From: RGIG5612 sp964528825
GTDB lineage: Bacteria > Bacillota > Clostridia > Lachnospirales > Lachnospiraceae
DNA: 64,000 bases
Direction of reading: 5' to 3'
Assembly: GCA_964528825.1 (NCBI GenBank)
Contig: CAZGVB010000001.1
Span: 53,545 to 117,544, forward strand
Shown here: positions 17,245-26,900 of the stretch, piece by piece
Position numbering within the stretch: position 1 is the first letter of the stretch
Layout of the letters: each line of letters starts with the position of its first letter
The notes under the pieces: model-generated
Database searches by the model: none
What the model was told of the DNA's origin: nothing
Seen by the model: the letters and a program-made list of their open reading frames with translations, nothing else
Translations under genes and position numbers: made by a program

Positions 17245-18546
17245 TTATTCTATTATCTCACCGTAAAGATCGTAATCACTGGCATCAGTACATTTTGCTG
17301 TGATGATGTCTCCCGTCATAAGCTCTCTGCCCGATGCAATATAAAAGAATCCGTCAATATCCGGTGCGTCCATATATGTCCTGCCTACATATATATCGTC
17401 CTCGGGAAGATATCCTTCAACCATTATGTCAAAGACTTTTCCTATCTTCTCCTTAAGCTTTTCGTGCGATATAACATTTTGTACCTTCATGATATCGTCA
17501 TATCGCCTGTCTTTAACGCGTTCGGACACCTGATTTGAAAATGCAGCTGCAGGAGTGCCATCCTCTCTTGAATATTTAAAAACGCCTAAATGATCAAATC
17601 TGATCTTTTTAATAAAATCAATTACATCATCATGATCCTTGCAAGTCTCACCCGGAAAACCTGTTATCAAAGTCGTTCTTAATGTAATATCCGGTATTAT
17701 CGTCCTTATTAATTCAATCTTTTTTTCAAGTTCGGCCCGGGATGTCCTTCTGCCCATCCTCTTAAGGATCTTATCTGAAGAATGCTGCACCGGAATATCC
17801 AGATAATGAACTATCTTCTTTTCTTCACTTATCGTTCTAAGAAGTTTCTCATCTACATCCTCGGGATATGCATACATAAGCCTGATCCAATTAATGCCTT
17901 CTATTTTGCATAGCTCATGCAGCAGCGATGGCAATCTGTTTTCATGATACAGATCAGTACCATACAAAGTCGTCTCCTGAGCGACCAATATAAGTTCTTT
18001 GACACCTGCTGCTGCCATATTTTCAGCGTCTTTTAAAACTTCTTCATATGCAATACTCTTGTAATGCCCTCTGATATTCGGTATGGCGCAATATGTGCAT
18101 CTCTTGTCACAGCCATCTGCGATCTTTATATATTCGAAATGACCGGGTGTTGTTATGATCCTTTTATAATCAGGTATTTTGTTTTTTTCATCTGTGACAT
18201 GATCCGGATCTGAGGCCTTTATAACATCGGCAAGCTCATTGATTCCAACAATAGCATCAACCTCGGGAAGCTCTTTTAAGATCTCAGTCTTGTATCTTTC
18301 GGCCATGCAGCCGGTCACAACAAGACGCTTGCAGACGCCGTCGTCCTTCATTTTTGCCATTTCAAGAATTGCGTCTATTGATTCTTCTTTGGCAGAATCA
18401 ATAAAGCAGCAAGTATTAATGACTATAACATCCGCCTCATGCTCATCATCACAAAAAGAAAACCCGGATGCACCGAGCATACCGAGCATTTTCTCGGAAT
18501 CAACTCTGTTTTTATCGCATCCTAATGAGAGGAAAAAAACTTTCAT
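17245..18546 (-). CDS. rimO: Ribosomal protein S12 methylthiotransferase RimO
   Basis: Radical-SAM enzyme that adds a methylthio group to an aspartate of ribosomal protein S12. The N-terminal UPF0004 domain begins MKVFFLSLGCDKNRVDSE with conserved Cys residues. The radical-SAM motif CDKRCTYC follows (about 148-155), and a C-terminal TRAM domain ends the 433-residue protein. LGCDKNxVDSE distinguishes RimO from MiaB. Its ATG overlaps the gmk-rpoZ stop by one base (TAATG), so it is translationally coupled to that gene. Confidence 0.95.
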   Translation of the reverse strand: MKVFFLSLGCDKNRVDSEKMLGMLGASGFSFCDDEHEADVIVINTCCFIDSAKEESIDAILEMAKMKDDGVCKRLVVTGCMAERYKTEILKELPEVDAIVGINELADVIKASDPDHVTDEKNKIPDYKRIITTPGHFEYIKIADGCDKRCTYCAIPNIRGHYKSIAYEEVLKDAENMAAAGVKELILVAQETTLYGTDLYHENRLPSLLHELCKIEGINWIRLMYAYPEDVDEKLLRTISEEKKIVHYLDIPVQHSSDKILKRMGRRTSRAELEKKIELIRTIIPDITLRTTLITGFPGETCKDHDDVIDFIKKIRFDHLGVFKYSREDGTPAAAFSNQVSERVKDRRYDDIMKVQNVISHEKLKEKIGKVFDIMVEGYLPEDDIYVGRTYMDAPDIDGFFYIASGRELMTGDIITAKCTDASDYDLYGEIIE

Positions 18547-18785
18547 TATTTCTGATCACTGCCGAGAATTCTGACTTTTTGAGAATAAATCTCATCTACG
18601 GCTATTGACAAAGGCTTAGATGTTGCATCATGATCTACAAGCGGTTCCGAGCCGTCAACGATCTGTCTTGCTCTCTTTGATGCAGCCATAACGATTGAAT
18701 ATCTGCTTTGAACTACAGGTTCATTGCCGTCTTCGGCTCCTGTATTCACGGAATTTATTAAATCTGAATATGAAGGATGAAGCAT
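18546..18785 (-). CDS. rpoZ: RNA polymerase omega subunit, possible internal translation product
   Basis: An independent start for omega is well marked inside the fused frame. AGGAGAG (18792-18798) lies 6 nt before the ATG at 18783-18785, which encodes the canonical N-terminus MLHPSYSDL. The resulting 79-residue protein is normal for a Firmicute omega, which helps assemble and stabilise RNA polymerase. Free omega and a Gmk-omega fusion could therefore both be made. The SD doubles as kinase-frame codons for LGEK. Confidence 0.75.
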   Translation of the reverse strand: MLHPSYSDLINSVNTGAEDGNEPVVQSRYSIVMAASKRARQIVDGSEPLVDHDATSKPLSIAVDEIYSQKVRILGSDQK

Positions 18786-19370
18786 AGTTTTCTCTCCTAA
18801 ATTAAGTTTTTTATTGACTAAAACAATATTATGCAATAAATCGGCCGTTTTTTCAACTATATCATTTGTAATAATATAATCATATTGCTCTGCTTTTTTT
18901 ATTTCTTCCCGTGCCTTTTCAAGGCGTCTTTCAATAACCTCAGGAGATTCTGTTCCTCTTGACTCAAGGCGATGCTTGAGTTCTTCCATGCTTGGAGCTT
19001 TAATAAATACCAAGATTGCCTCCGGCATTAATTTTTTTATCTGAAAAGCCCCGTTTGTTTCAATCTCAAGTATGATATTTATATTTTTTTTCAGTTTATC
19101 GATCACCCATTTTTTAGGTGTTCCGTAGGAATGCTCAACATAATCTGCATGCTCAAGCAGATCGCCATTCTTAAGCATTTCTTCAAATTCTTCTTTTGAT
19201 TTGAAAAAATATTCCCTTCCGTCTACTTCGCCCTCTCGCGGGCTGCGTGTTGTTGCCGAGATAGAAAGCGCGTAATCATTTGGATATTTTTCAAGAAGTT
19301 TTTTTACTACGGTGCCCTTTCCGACTCCTGAAGCACCCGATAAAATTATAAGAATACCCGAATTATTCAA
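18546..19370 (-). CDS. gmk-rpoZ: Guanylate kinase fused in frame to RNA polymerase omega subunit
   Basis: Residues 1 to about 190 are guanylate kinase (GMP + ATP to GDP + ADP): P-loop SGASGVGKGT (11-20), ATTRSPREGEVDGREY, and the SRGTES lid. With no stop codon the frame continues into the omega subunit of RNA polymerase from M196: MLHPSYSDL, then the diagnostic SRYSIVMAASKRARQI (about 222-237). Gmk and RpoZ are normally separate adjacent genes. Just before the junction, codons 187-188 form an A6 run (18807-18812), where a one-base shift either way gives a stop within two to three codons. The chain may be a true fusion, a slippage-controlled pair, or a sequencing error in the A run. The start overlaps yicC by 8 bp. 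Confidence 0.9.
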   Translation of the reverse strand: MNNSGILIILSGASGVGKGTVVKKLLEKYPNDYALSISATTRSPREGEVDGREYFFKSKEEFEEMLKNGDLLEHADYVEHSYGTPKKWVIDKLKKNINIILEIETNGAFQIKKLMPEAILVFIKAPSMEELKHRLESRGTESPEVIERRLEKAREEIKKAEQYDYIITNDIVEKTADLLHNIVLVNKKLNLGEKTMLHPSYSDLINSVNTGAEDGNEPVVQSRYSIVMAASKRARQIVDGSEPLVDHDATSKPLSIAVDEIYSQKVRILGSDQK

Positions 19371-20241
19371 TGTTTTGCACCTGCTCTCTTATCTTTTCTA
19401 TACAAGTTTTAAGTGAAATTCCGCAATCGGTTACCTCGATATCATTTGATTTTGAAAGTATAGTATTTGCCTCTCGGTTCATCTCCTGTGCGAGAAAATC
19501 AAGATTCCTTCCTATATCTTTCTCCTGCTTCAATATTTTTCGCATGTGTTTTATATGAGTGGACAATCTTACAAGTTCCTCGTCGATCGCTATCTTATCC
19601 GCATATATCGTGACTTCAGCTGCGATTCTGCCTTCATCGATCTTTCCGTCATCAATAAATTGAGAAACCTTTTCTTTGAGTTTGTTTTTAAACTCTTCTA
19701 TTATACTCGGCAGCCGTTCCTGGATAAATGCAACATATCCGTCCATTTCATTAAGTTTTTCGGATATATTTAATCCAAGTTCTTCTCCTTCACTTCCTCT
19801 TGACTCAACAAAGGCGGCGAGTGCGCCCTCTAGTGTCGGATGCAGCACAGACCAAAGTGCATTTTCGTCCTCCTCATCCTCTTCAATTGTCAGAACATCC
19901 GGGCTCTTTGCGATCAATGCAATATTAATATCTCCCTGCAGTGTAAGATCCTCCTTAAGACATAGCAGCTTATCATAATATTCTGCAGCAAGCGCTTTGT
20001 TATATTTTACTCTCTCGCTTGAACGATCTGCTCTTTCATACGTTATATAGATATCTACCTTTCCCCTGCTTGCGTATTTTTTAAGGACATTACGTATTTC
20101 AGGTTCAAACGGATTAAATACTCTCGGCATTTTCACTGATGCATCCAGATATTTATGATTTACGGATTTCACTTCTACCGTTATTTTTCCTTTTTCGTTT
20201 GTATTAACACATCGCCCGAAGCCTGTCATACTTTTTATCAT
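19363..20241 (-). CDS. yicC: YicC family endoribonuclease-like protein
   Basis: YicC-family proteins act in RNA decay. The 292-residue protein begins MIKSMTGFGR, the family hallmark, and ends with the DUF1732 region (NREANTILSKSND, then the conserved tail through EKIREQVQNIE). Its stop overlaps the gmk start by 8 bp, the conserved yicC-gmk order of many bacteria; the small remA gene found between them in some Firmicutes is absent. The upstream SD is GAGG. A nearly pure purine A-rich tract lies just before it (20246-20295). Confidence 0.93.
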   Translation of the reverse strand: MIKSMTGFGRCVNTNEKGKITVEVKSVNHKYLDASVKMPRVFNPFEPEIRNVLKKYASRGKVDIYITYERADRSSERVKYNKALAAEYYDKLLCLKEDLTLQGDINIALIAKSPDVLTIEEDEEDENALWSVLHPTLEGALAAFVESRGSEGEELGLNISEKLNEMDGYVAFIQERLPSIIEEFKNKLKEKVSQFIDDGKIDEGRIAAEVTIYADKIAIDEELVRLSTHIKHMRKILKQEKDIGRNLDFLAQEMNREANTILSKSNDIEVTDCGISLKTCIEKIREQVQNIE

Positions 20242-20359
20242 TCAATGTTACCTCTGTTTCTTTTTTTTATTTTTTCTTTTATTCTGTTTTTTTTAACTTA
20301 AGTATTTTTTGAATCAACTTAAGCTCATATAGCTAATCTGATGAAAAACATCTTTTTGA

Positions 20360-21817
20360 TCAATATGGAAAATAATGATCAAACACTTGCTTGGCGACCG
20401 AAATACCCGTCATGCCGGCTTCTTGAGTATTTTCGATCATTGCACATACAACTATCGCCCTGCCGTTACTTTCCGCGAATCCCGTAAACCATGAATGATC
20501 ATGATTCTCTGACTTATTGCTCAAGGTTTCGGCCGTCCCTGTCTTTCCGTATGCAAAGTAGTTGCCGTCATAACTCAATACGATACCGGTTCCGTCTGTT
20601 ACAACAGCACGCATACAATCCTTCATAAATGACGCCTCATCGGATGACATCAGCTCCAAGTAGAGTTCGTTTTCGAATTCTTTTACCACATTCCCTTCGC
20701 TGTCGGTAATCGCATTTACTAAATGCGGTGTCATAAGTCTTCCTTCATTTGCAACAGCACAGGTAAAAAGAGCTAAATGAAGCGGTGATGTAAGAGTATC
20801 TCCCTGACCAAATGCAGTTTGTGCTGCCTTAAAGGCTGAATCCGAAGCATCAAGTGAAAAACTGCTTTGATTATATTCTATATCGATGTCAATATCCGAG
20901 TTAAACAGCAAATCGACATTATCGTTATAGAAGCTGTTTATATCAAGGCTTAAACCTATTTCCGAAAACGCACAATTGCAGGAATGAGCAAATGAGCTTT
21001 TAAGATCCATAGTGCCATGTGCGGTACCGTTGGGGCAACCGAATGTCTGCCCGTCTACTGTAATATATCCCGTACAATTATAACTGAAATCGGAAATATT
21101 GCCTTCATTTTCTCTGTAATATTCAAGCAGCGTAAACATTTTAAATGTCGAACCGGGTGTCGATGTTGCCTGAGTAGCCCTGTTTAACAATATACTGTTA
21201 TCAGAATCGGAAACTATGGTGTCCCATGCTTCTTCTATATAATTCGGATCATAATCCGGCTTGGAGACCATGGCCAGTATATCTCCGGAATAAGGATCCA
21301 TGGCAATAACTGCCCCCTCATTTTCTCCCAATATATCATTTATCTTATTTTGCAGCTCCAGATCCAAGGTTGTAATGATATTGTCACCTTTTACCTTTGT
21401 ACCGCCGAATTCACTGTATATCTTTTTTAATATATTTTCATGTGATGACAAAAGATAATAATTATAGGATGATTCAAGTCCCATACCGCCGTTTTGCTCA
21501 TAGCCTACCGCATGGAAAAAGTTCGATCCATAAGGATATACCCTTACCTCATCCCCGTTTTCATCTGTTGTCGTATATGCGAGTATATTACCGTCAGAGG
21601 AGTAAATAGATCCGCGCAAGACCTTCTCCTTTAATACATCGGACCGCCTGTTATATTTATTATTTATAGCCGAGCTTGCATCAAATATCTGATACTTAGC
21701 CAAAAAGAAAATCAACGCAAAGAAAAGCAGTGAAAAGAATATTGAGACCTTAAAGATATCTTGGTTGATCATCTTTTTAATATTGACTTTTTTTTCTTTA
21801 TTATCTTCCTTTTTCAT
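20360..21817 (-). CDS. Class B penicillin-binding protein (transpeptidase)
   Basis: Peptidoglycan transpeptidase with one N-terminal membrane helix (about 22-42), a short dimerisation region, and a transpeptidase domain. All three catalytic motifs are present: STFK with Ser223, SCN (279-281) and KTGTAE (from 425). At 485 residues it is shorter than FtsI or PBP2 and resembles actinobacterial PbpA, which also sits beside a SEDS partner. It lies 18 bp after the FtsW/RodA gene. The pair should act together as glycan polymerase and crosslinker, in elongation or division; which one is not resolved. Confidence 0.92.
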   Translation of the reverse strand: MKKEDNKEKKVNIKKMINQDIFKVSIFFSLLFFALIFFLAKYQIFDASSAINNKYNRRSDVLKEKVLRGSIYSSDGNILAYTTTDENGDEVRVYPYGSNFFHAVGYEQNGGMGLESSYNYYLLSSHENILKKIYSEFGGTKVKGDNIITTLDLELQNKINDILGENEGAVIAMDPYSGDILAMVSKPDYDPNYIEEAWDTIVSDSDNSILLNRATQATSTPGSTFKMFTLLEYYRENEGNISDFSYNCTGYITVDGQTFGCPNGTAHGTMDLKSSFAHSCNCAFSEIGLSLDINSFYNDNVDLLFNSDIDIDIEYNQSSFSLDASDSAFKAAQTAFGQGDTLTSPLHLALFTCAVANEGRLMTPHLVNAITDSEGNVVKEFENELYLELMSSDEASFMKDCMRAVVTDGTGIVLSYDGNYFAYGKTGTAETLSNKSENHDHSWFTGFAESNGRAIVVCAMIENTQEAGMTGISVAKQVFDHYFPY

Positions 21818-21835
21818 GATCTTCCGTAATCATAA

Positions 21836-23290
21836 TTATTCTGTTCTTTTTCCGTCATCTTCGTCACATATATCTTCTGGATCAACAAGGATTATCCTAT
21901 CCTGTATGTCATTATGATCGTCTGTATCTAATGATATTTCGTCATCTGATATCTCGCTTATGCGATTCTCATTAGCCTCGGATATAACATAAAGTCCTTG
22001 GATAACTGCAACCAGAACCATTGACGCGACAAGAGAGCTTCCTCCGCTTGAGATAAAAGGCAGATTGATCCCTGTAGATGGTATAAATTTGATGGCACCG
22101 CCGATCTCAAGAAATACCTGAAAAGCATATACCGCTCCAAGGCCGAATGCAAGCAGCTTATAAAAAGGCTTTGAAACCTTAAGCGCAACACGAAAGATCA
22201 TTAATGTGAAGCACAAACAAAGCAGTATTAAAAATACAGCAAATACAGAACCCAGTTCCTCGGCAATAGCTGAAAAAACAAAATCATTGGTTACCATCGG
22301 TACATATGTCGGCATGCCTGCATAAAGACCAAGTCCCAGCCACCCGCCTGTGCCTATTGCAAATAGTGATTGCGTTATCTGATATCCCCTATTGTCTATA
22401 TCCGACCATGGGTTAAGCCATACATCCACCCTTACTCTGACATGGCTGAAGAGCAAATATGCAACAACACATGCAGCGGCAAAGGCTACGATACAGATTA
22501 CAAGATAAAGGATTTTTTTGGTCGCGACAAAAAGCATCATTACATATGCCACGGCAAGAATAAGCGCGGTTCCGAGTTCGGTACATACAACAAGGATCAA
22601 AATATACGATGCCGCGCAAATCGCAGTTATCAAAACATGTTTAAAATCATTGGCCTTATTAAAGGCCGCAGCAGTAAAGAAAACAAATAGTATCTTTGTA
22701 AATTCAAAAGGCTGTACGGACACAAAACCCAGATCTATAGATATCTTTGCGCCATAGCTTAGTTTTGCAAAAATAAATACTATAAGTAAAAGGCAAAGAC
22801 CCATTATGTAGTAAAGCCAGGTCAGCTTGTAAAGAAAAGAAACCTTTTTGCAAAGAAGCGCAGCAATGATATATATAAACGTAGAGACTGTAATAAAGAT
22901 AAAATGTTTCCTGCCTGTCGCAAAGGAAAGCCTTGTCTGTATAACAAAGCCAATAGTTATGAGCATGCACATACAATTATTTATAGCCTTGCTCAGTCTT
23001 ACGATATGCGGAAGCACATATATGATAAATATGAGATAAAGCAATTGAAGAGCATATAAAATTGCGACCGATGTTTTACCGATATCACCCGCATTTCCGG
23101 CTGCCGCATTCAAAAATATACAGAAAAAAGAGAAAAAATGAACGGCAATGATAAGAACACCCTGCAGCCGTAACGTTATCTGCTCTTTAGCCTGCACAAT
23201 ACTTTTTTGCGTCAAAAAAGAAATACAGGAAAATATTGCAAATAAAAAAATTATGAAATATTTGGCAATCGCAAGTGCTATCTCATACAT
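21836..23290 (-). CDS. FtsW/RodA/SpoVE SEDS-family peptidoglycan polymerase
   Basis: Integral membrane glycosyltransferase that polymerises lipid II. About ten hydrophobic segments are visible. The family signature STGINLPFISSGGSS lies near the C-terminal end, followed by two last helices and an acidic cytoplasmic tail (about 450-484). The start overlaps the ruvB stop by 8 bp, so it is coupled to ruvB, and the class B PBP follows at 18 bp. The unusually acidic tail is of unknown use. FtsW and RodA cannot be separated by sequence inspection. Confidence 0.93.
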   Translation of the reverse strand: MYEIALAIAKYFIIFLFAIFSCISFLTQKSIVQAKEQITLRLQGVLIIAVHFFSFFCIFLNAAAGNAGDIGKTSVAILYALQLLYLIFIIYVLPHIVRLSKAINNCMCMLITIGFVIQTRLSFATGRKHFIFITVSTFIYIIAALLCKKVSFLYKLTWLYYIMGLCLLLIVFIFAKLSYGAKISIDLGFVSVQPFEFTKILFVFFTAAAFNKANDFKHVLITAICAASYILILVVCTELGTALILAVAYVMMLFVATKKILYLVICIVAFAAACVVAYLLFSHVRVRVDVWLNPWSDIDNRGYQITQSLFAIGTGGWLGLGLYAGMPTYVPMVTNDFVFSAIAEELGSVFAVFLILLCLCFTLMIFRVALKVSKPFYKLLAFGLGAVYAFQVFLEIGGAIKFIPSTGINLPFISSGGSSLVASMVLVAVIQGLYVISEANENRISEISDDEISLDTDDHNDIQDRIILVDPEDICDEDDGKRTE

Positions 23291-24290
23291 GTTCCAAACC
23301 CAAATGACTGAAGGCCAGATCTGTAACCACTCTTCCTCTCGGTGTCCTGTTTATAAACCCTTTTTTTACAAGATAAGGCTCATATACATCTTCCAGTGTG
23401 CCGGGATCCTCACCTATAGCAGCCGCTAATGTGTCAAGTCCCACAGGTCCTCCGGCAAATTTATCTATCATTATTCTCAATATCTGTCTGTCTGTCATAT
23501 CCAGACCTTCACTGTCGATATCAAGCAAATTGAGTGCTTCGTCAGTAATATTTTTATCTATATATCCGTCATATCTTACCTGAGCATAGTCTCTCACTCT
23601 TTTAAGCATCCTGTTCGCAATACGAGGCGTTCCGCGGCTTCTTCGTCCAATCTCCAAAGCTCCATCGCTGTCAATCTCCACGCCCAGCTTTTTTGCCGAA
23701 TTTTTTACGATTGTTGCCAGCTCACTTGGCTCATAAAACTGCATCCTGCTCACAACGCCAAAACGATCCCTCAAAGGTGCCGAAAGAAGTCCTGCTCTCG
23801 TGGTGGCACCTATAAGAGTAAAATGTGGAAGCTCGATATGTATAGTATCTGCAGCGCTGCCTTTTCCGGTCACGACATCAATCGCAAAATCCTCCATGGC
23901 AGAATACAGTGTCTCCTCAACCGGTTTATTTAATCTGTGGATCTCATCGATAAAAAGCACATCACCTTCGCCAAGTCGTCTGATGATTGCTGCGATCTCG
24001 CCCGGTATCTCTATAGCCGGCCCTGAAATAACTCTGAGATGAGCATTCATTTCATTGGCAATGATACCCGCAAGTGTCGTTTTACCAAGTCCCGGCGGAC
24101 CATAAAAAAGCAGATGATCCAGCGGATCACCTCTTTTTTTCGCTGCTTCAATATATATCTGCAGTGTTTCTTTGATCTTCTCCTGCCCAATATAATCCTT
24201 TAATTTCTTAGGCCTGAGATTATCCTCGAGCATCACCTCTACAGCATTATTTATAGATGTATTTATCGTATGATTTCTATCTTTTGCCAT
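23283..24290 (-). CDS. ruvB: Holliday junction branch migration DNA helicase RuvB
   Basis: Motor of the RuvAB complex that drives branch migration at Holliday junctions. The AAA+ domain shows Walker A GPPGLGKTT, Walker B LFIDEIHRLN, sensor GATTRAG, and the arginine-finger region SAPLRDRFG. The C-terminal winged helix ends with TPRGRVVTDLA. Length 335 is standard. It is 10 bp after ruvA in the same direction. Confidence 0.98.
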   Translation of the reverse strand: MAKDRNHTINTSINNAVEVMLEDNLRPKKLKDYIGQEKIKETLQIYIEAAKKRGDPLDHLLFYGPPGLGKTTLAGIIANEMNAHLRVISGPAIEIPGEIAAIIRRLGEGDVLFIDEIHRLNKPVEETLYSAMEDFAIDVVTGKGSAADTIHIELPHFTLIGATTRAGLLSAPLRDRFGVVSRMQFYEPSELATIVKNSAKKLGVEIDSDGALEIGRRSRGTPRIANRMLKRVRDYAQVRYDGYIDKNITDEALNLLDIDSEGLDMTDRQILRIMIDKFAGGPVGLDTLAAAIGEDPGTLEDVYEPYLVKKGFINRTPRGRVVTDLAFSHLGLEHV

Positions 24291-24300
24291 TGCATTTATG

Positions 24301-24903
24301 TCATTCTATGATACTGAGTGCATTTCCAATCAGTTCGGATACAGTCATGTTCTCCGTATTTTCAAGCCTATTGAGTGCGTTCAAGGCAGAGCTCCTTGTA
24401 AATCCGAGAGCCTCGAGTGCATCAATTGCCTCAGAAAATGTCGAACTTGCCTTTTGTATTGTACCTGCCGCAGATTGTGTTCCAGCATGTTGAAGCTTAT
24501 CTGCCTCAATTTTTCCTTTAAGTTCTATGACAATCTTTTGCGCGGTCTTTGATCCAATACCCTTTGCACCGGCTATAAGCTTGTGATCCTCCATTACTAT
24601 AGCTGTTCTAAGTTCATCTATCGAAATAGAAGACAATATGCCCACAGCCCCTTTAGGGCCTATCCCATTTACGGAAATAAGCATCTTGAACATATTGAGT
24701 TCCGGTAAGGTTAAGAAGCCATATAAGGAAATATCGTCTTCCTTAACAACCATATATGTATAGATCTTAACGTCTTTATCGCCTTCGCATACTTGATATA
24801 AAGCATTCGACGGCATATTGACGCAATAGCCCATGCCATTATTTTCGATTATAACATTTCCGTCATTTATCGAGACGATCGTCCCTTTTATAAAGCTGAT
24901 CAT
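24301..24903 (-). CDS. ruvA: Holliday junction branch migration protein RuvA
   Basis: Tetrameric junction-binding partner of RuvB. Domain I (OB fold, about 1-62), two helix-hairpin-helix motifs (LISVNGIGPKGAVGIL and AGAKGIGSKTAQKIVIEL) and the RuvB-binding domain III (about 145-200, EAIDALEALGF) are in the normal order. Its ATG overlaps the tpiA stop (ATGA). No SOS box could be placed because tpiA is directly upstream. Confidence 0.97.
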   Translation of the reverse strand: MISFIKGTIVSINDGNVIIENNGMGYCVNMPSNALYQVCEGDKDVKIYTYMVVKEDDISLYGFLTLPELNMFKMLISVNGIGPKGAVGILSSISIDELRTAIVMEDHKLIAGAKGIGSKTAQKIVIELKGKIEADKLQHAGTQSAAGTIQKASSTFSEAIDALEALGFTRSSALNALNRLENTENMTVSELIGNALSIIE

Positions 24904-25643
24904 GCCGTAACTATCTTTGCAAAGTCTGCTTTCAGACTTGCTCCTCCTATAAGTCCGCCGTCAATATCATCCATGGCAAACAATTCAGGAGCATTTTCGC
25001 CGTTTACACTTCCGCCATACAGAATCCTGATCTTTTCGGAAGCAATGCTGCCTGCAATATCTGAAATACATTTTCTTATAGAAGTACATACCTCCTGAGC
25101 TTGCTCTTTGGTAGCTACATTTCCGGTACCGATTGCCCAGATAGGTTCATATGCGATCACAGTTGATGCTATCTTTTCGGCCGGCACATCCTTTAGAGCA
25201 ATCTTAATCTGCATATTGATCCATTCTAAGGTAATGCCCTGTTCTCTTTGCTGCAATGATTCTCCGCAGCATATAATAGGGATCAAACCGTATTCAAGCG
25301 CCTTTTTTACCTTTAGATTTACTATCTCATCAGTTTCATGGAAATATTTTCTTCGCTCCGAATGTCCGATGATCACATATTCCGTTTTGCAATCCTTAAG
25401 CATTGCAGGAGAAATCTCACCTGTATATGCGCCATTATCTTTACAAGACATATCTTGCGCGCCTATATGTATATCTGTATTTTTTGTCAGATCGACCGCA
25501 CACGGAATATCTATTGAAGGCACGCAAAAGACCACCTCTGCATCCGCACCATTTACGAGTGGAAGGAGTTTATTTATATGCGCAGCCGCCTCGCTTGGAG
25601 TCAAATTCATTTTCCAATTGCCCGCAACGATTCTTTTTCTCAT
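24900..25643 (-). CDS. tpiA: Triosephosphate isomerase
   Basis: Interconverts dihydroxyacetone phosphate and glyceraldehyde-3-phosphate. Active-site residues are visible: GNWKMN (substrate Lys), IGHSERR (catalytic His), AYEPIWAIGTG (catalytic Glu and loop 6), and YGGSVNGENA (phosphate binding). Length 247 is standard. It follows pgk at 33 bp and is coupled to ruvA. Confidence 0.98.
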   Translation of the reverse strand: MRKRIVAGNWKMNLTPSEAAAHINKLLPLVNGADAEVVFCVPSIDIPCAVDLTKNTDIHIGAQDMSCKDNGAYTGEISPAMLKDCKTEYVIIGHSERRKYFHETDEIVNLKVKKALEYGLIPIICCGESLQQREQGITLEWINMQIKIALKDVPAEKIASTVIAYEPIWAIGTGNVATKEQAQEVCTSIRKCISDIAGSIASEKIRILYGGSVNGENAPELFAMDDIDGGLIGGASLKADFAKIVTA

Positions 25644-25676
25644 TATTACTTCAAAGCTCCATTTGTTTATTTAAGA

Positions 25677-26873
25677 TTATTTTTCATCAAGTACAGCAAT
25701 TCCGGGTAAGACGCGTCCATCAAGAAATTCCAAAGATGCGCCTCCTCCTGTCGAGATATGAGTCATCTTATCAGCAAAGCCTGCCTGATTGACTGCTGCA
25801 GCGCTGTCGCCGCCGCCTATTACTGTGATCGCATCCTTAAGATCTGCCAGGGCCTGTGCAATGGCATTGGTACCTGCAGCAAAATCCGATATCTCAAATA
25901 CACCCATCGGGCCGTTCCATATGACTGTTTTGCACTTGGCTATTGCCTCTGAAAACTCTTTAATAGTATGCGGTCCTATATCGAGGCCCATCATTTCGTC
26001 CGGGATCTTGAAAATATCAACTACCTGTGTATGTGTACCCTCTTCAAGCTTGTCTGAAATGACAGTATCCGTCGGCAGGAACAGCTTTATTCCTTTTTGA
26101 GCAGCCTTGTCGATCATTTCTTTGGCATAATCAAGATATTCATCTTCTACAAGACTTTTTCCGACATTGCCGCCTTGTGCCTTGATAAATGTATATGCCA
26201 TACCGCCGCCGATCAACAGCATATCAACCTTATTGAGCAGATTTTCAATAACAGAGATTTTGGATGAAACCTTTGAGCCTCCTATGATAGCTGCAAAGGG
26301 TCTTTTGGGATTATCAACTGCATTTCCGAGAAAATCGATCTCTTTCTTCATGAGATAACCGGCAACCGATTCTTTAACAAATGCTGCCACTCCCGCTGTA
26401 GAGGAATGAGCTCGATGTGCGCTACCGAAAGCATCATCAACATAAACATCCGCAAGAGATGCAAGTTCCTTTGAAAATGTCTCATCATTTTTTTCTTCTT
26501 CAGGACGAAATCTTGTATTTTCGAGAAGCACCATCTCACCATTTTGCATATTATTGATGATTTTTTTTGCCTTGTCTCCTGTTACAGTCTCATCATCTGT
26601 AAAGATCACATCTTTACCAAGCAGCTCGGACAATCTTTTAGCAACGGGAGCAAGGGATAATTCTTTTACGACCTTTCCCTTCGGCTTTCCGAGATGAGAA
26701 CAAAGGATCAGCTTTCCGCCATCGGCTATAAGCTTATTCAGTGTAGGAACAACGGCTCTTATGCGAGTATCATCGGTGATGACTCCATCCTTAAGTGGAA
26801 CATTGAAGTCACATCTTACAAGCACTCTGAGACCGTTTACATTAATATCGTCAATAGTCTTTATGTTAAACAT
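25677..26873 (-). CDS. pgk: Phosphoglycerate kinase
   Basis: Makes ATP and 3-phosphoglycerate from 1,3-bisphosphoglycerate. The N-terminal signature RVLVRCDFNVPLKDG, the substrate-binding LCSHLGKPKG, the hinge segment AAIIGGSKVSSK and the nucleotide-binding IGGGDSAAA are all clear. The start is the ATG at 26871-26873, which has AAGGAG at a spacing of 7; a TTG two codons upstream is too close to that SD. This gives 398 residues. gap is not next to it, unlike in many Firmicutes. Confidence 0.97.
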   Translation of the reverse strand: MFNIKTIDDINVNGLRVLVRCDFNVPLKDGVITDDTRIRAVVPTLNKLIADGGKLILCSHLGKPKGKVVKELSLAPVAKRLSELLGKDVIFTDDETVTGDKAKKIINNMQNGEMVLLENTRFRPEEEKNDETFSKELASLADVYVDDAFGSAHRAHSSTAGVAAFVKESVAGYLMKKEIDFLGNAVDNPKRPFAAIIGGSKVSSKISVIENLLNKVDMLLIGGGMAYTFIKAQGGNVGKSLVEDEYLDYAKEMIDKAAQKGIKLFLPTDTVISDKLEEGTHTQVVDIFKIPDEMMGLDIGPHTIKEFSEAIAKCKTVIWNGPMGVFEISDFAAGTNAIAQALADLKDAITVIGGGDSAAAVNQAGFADKMTHISTGGGASLEFLDGRVLPGIAVLDEK

Positions 26874-26900
26874 ATTCAAACTCCTTTTCTACGAGGTCAT

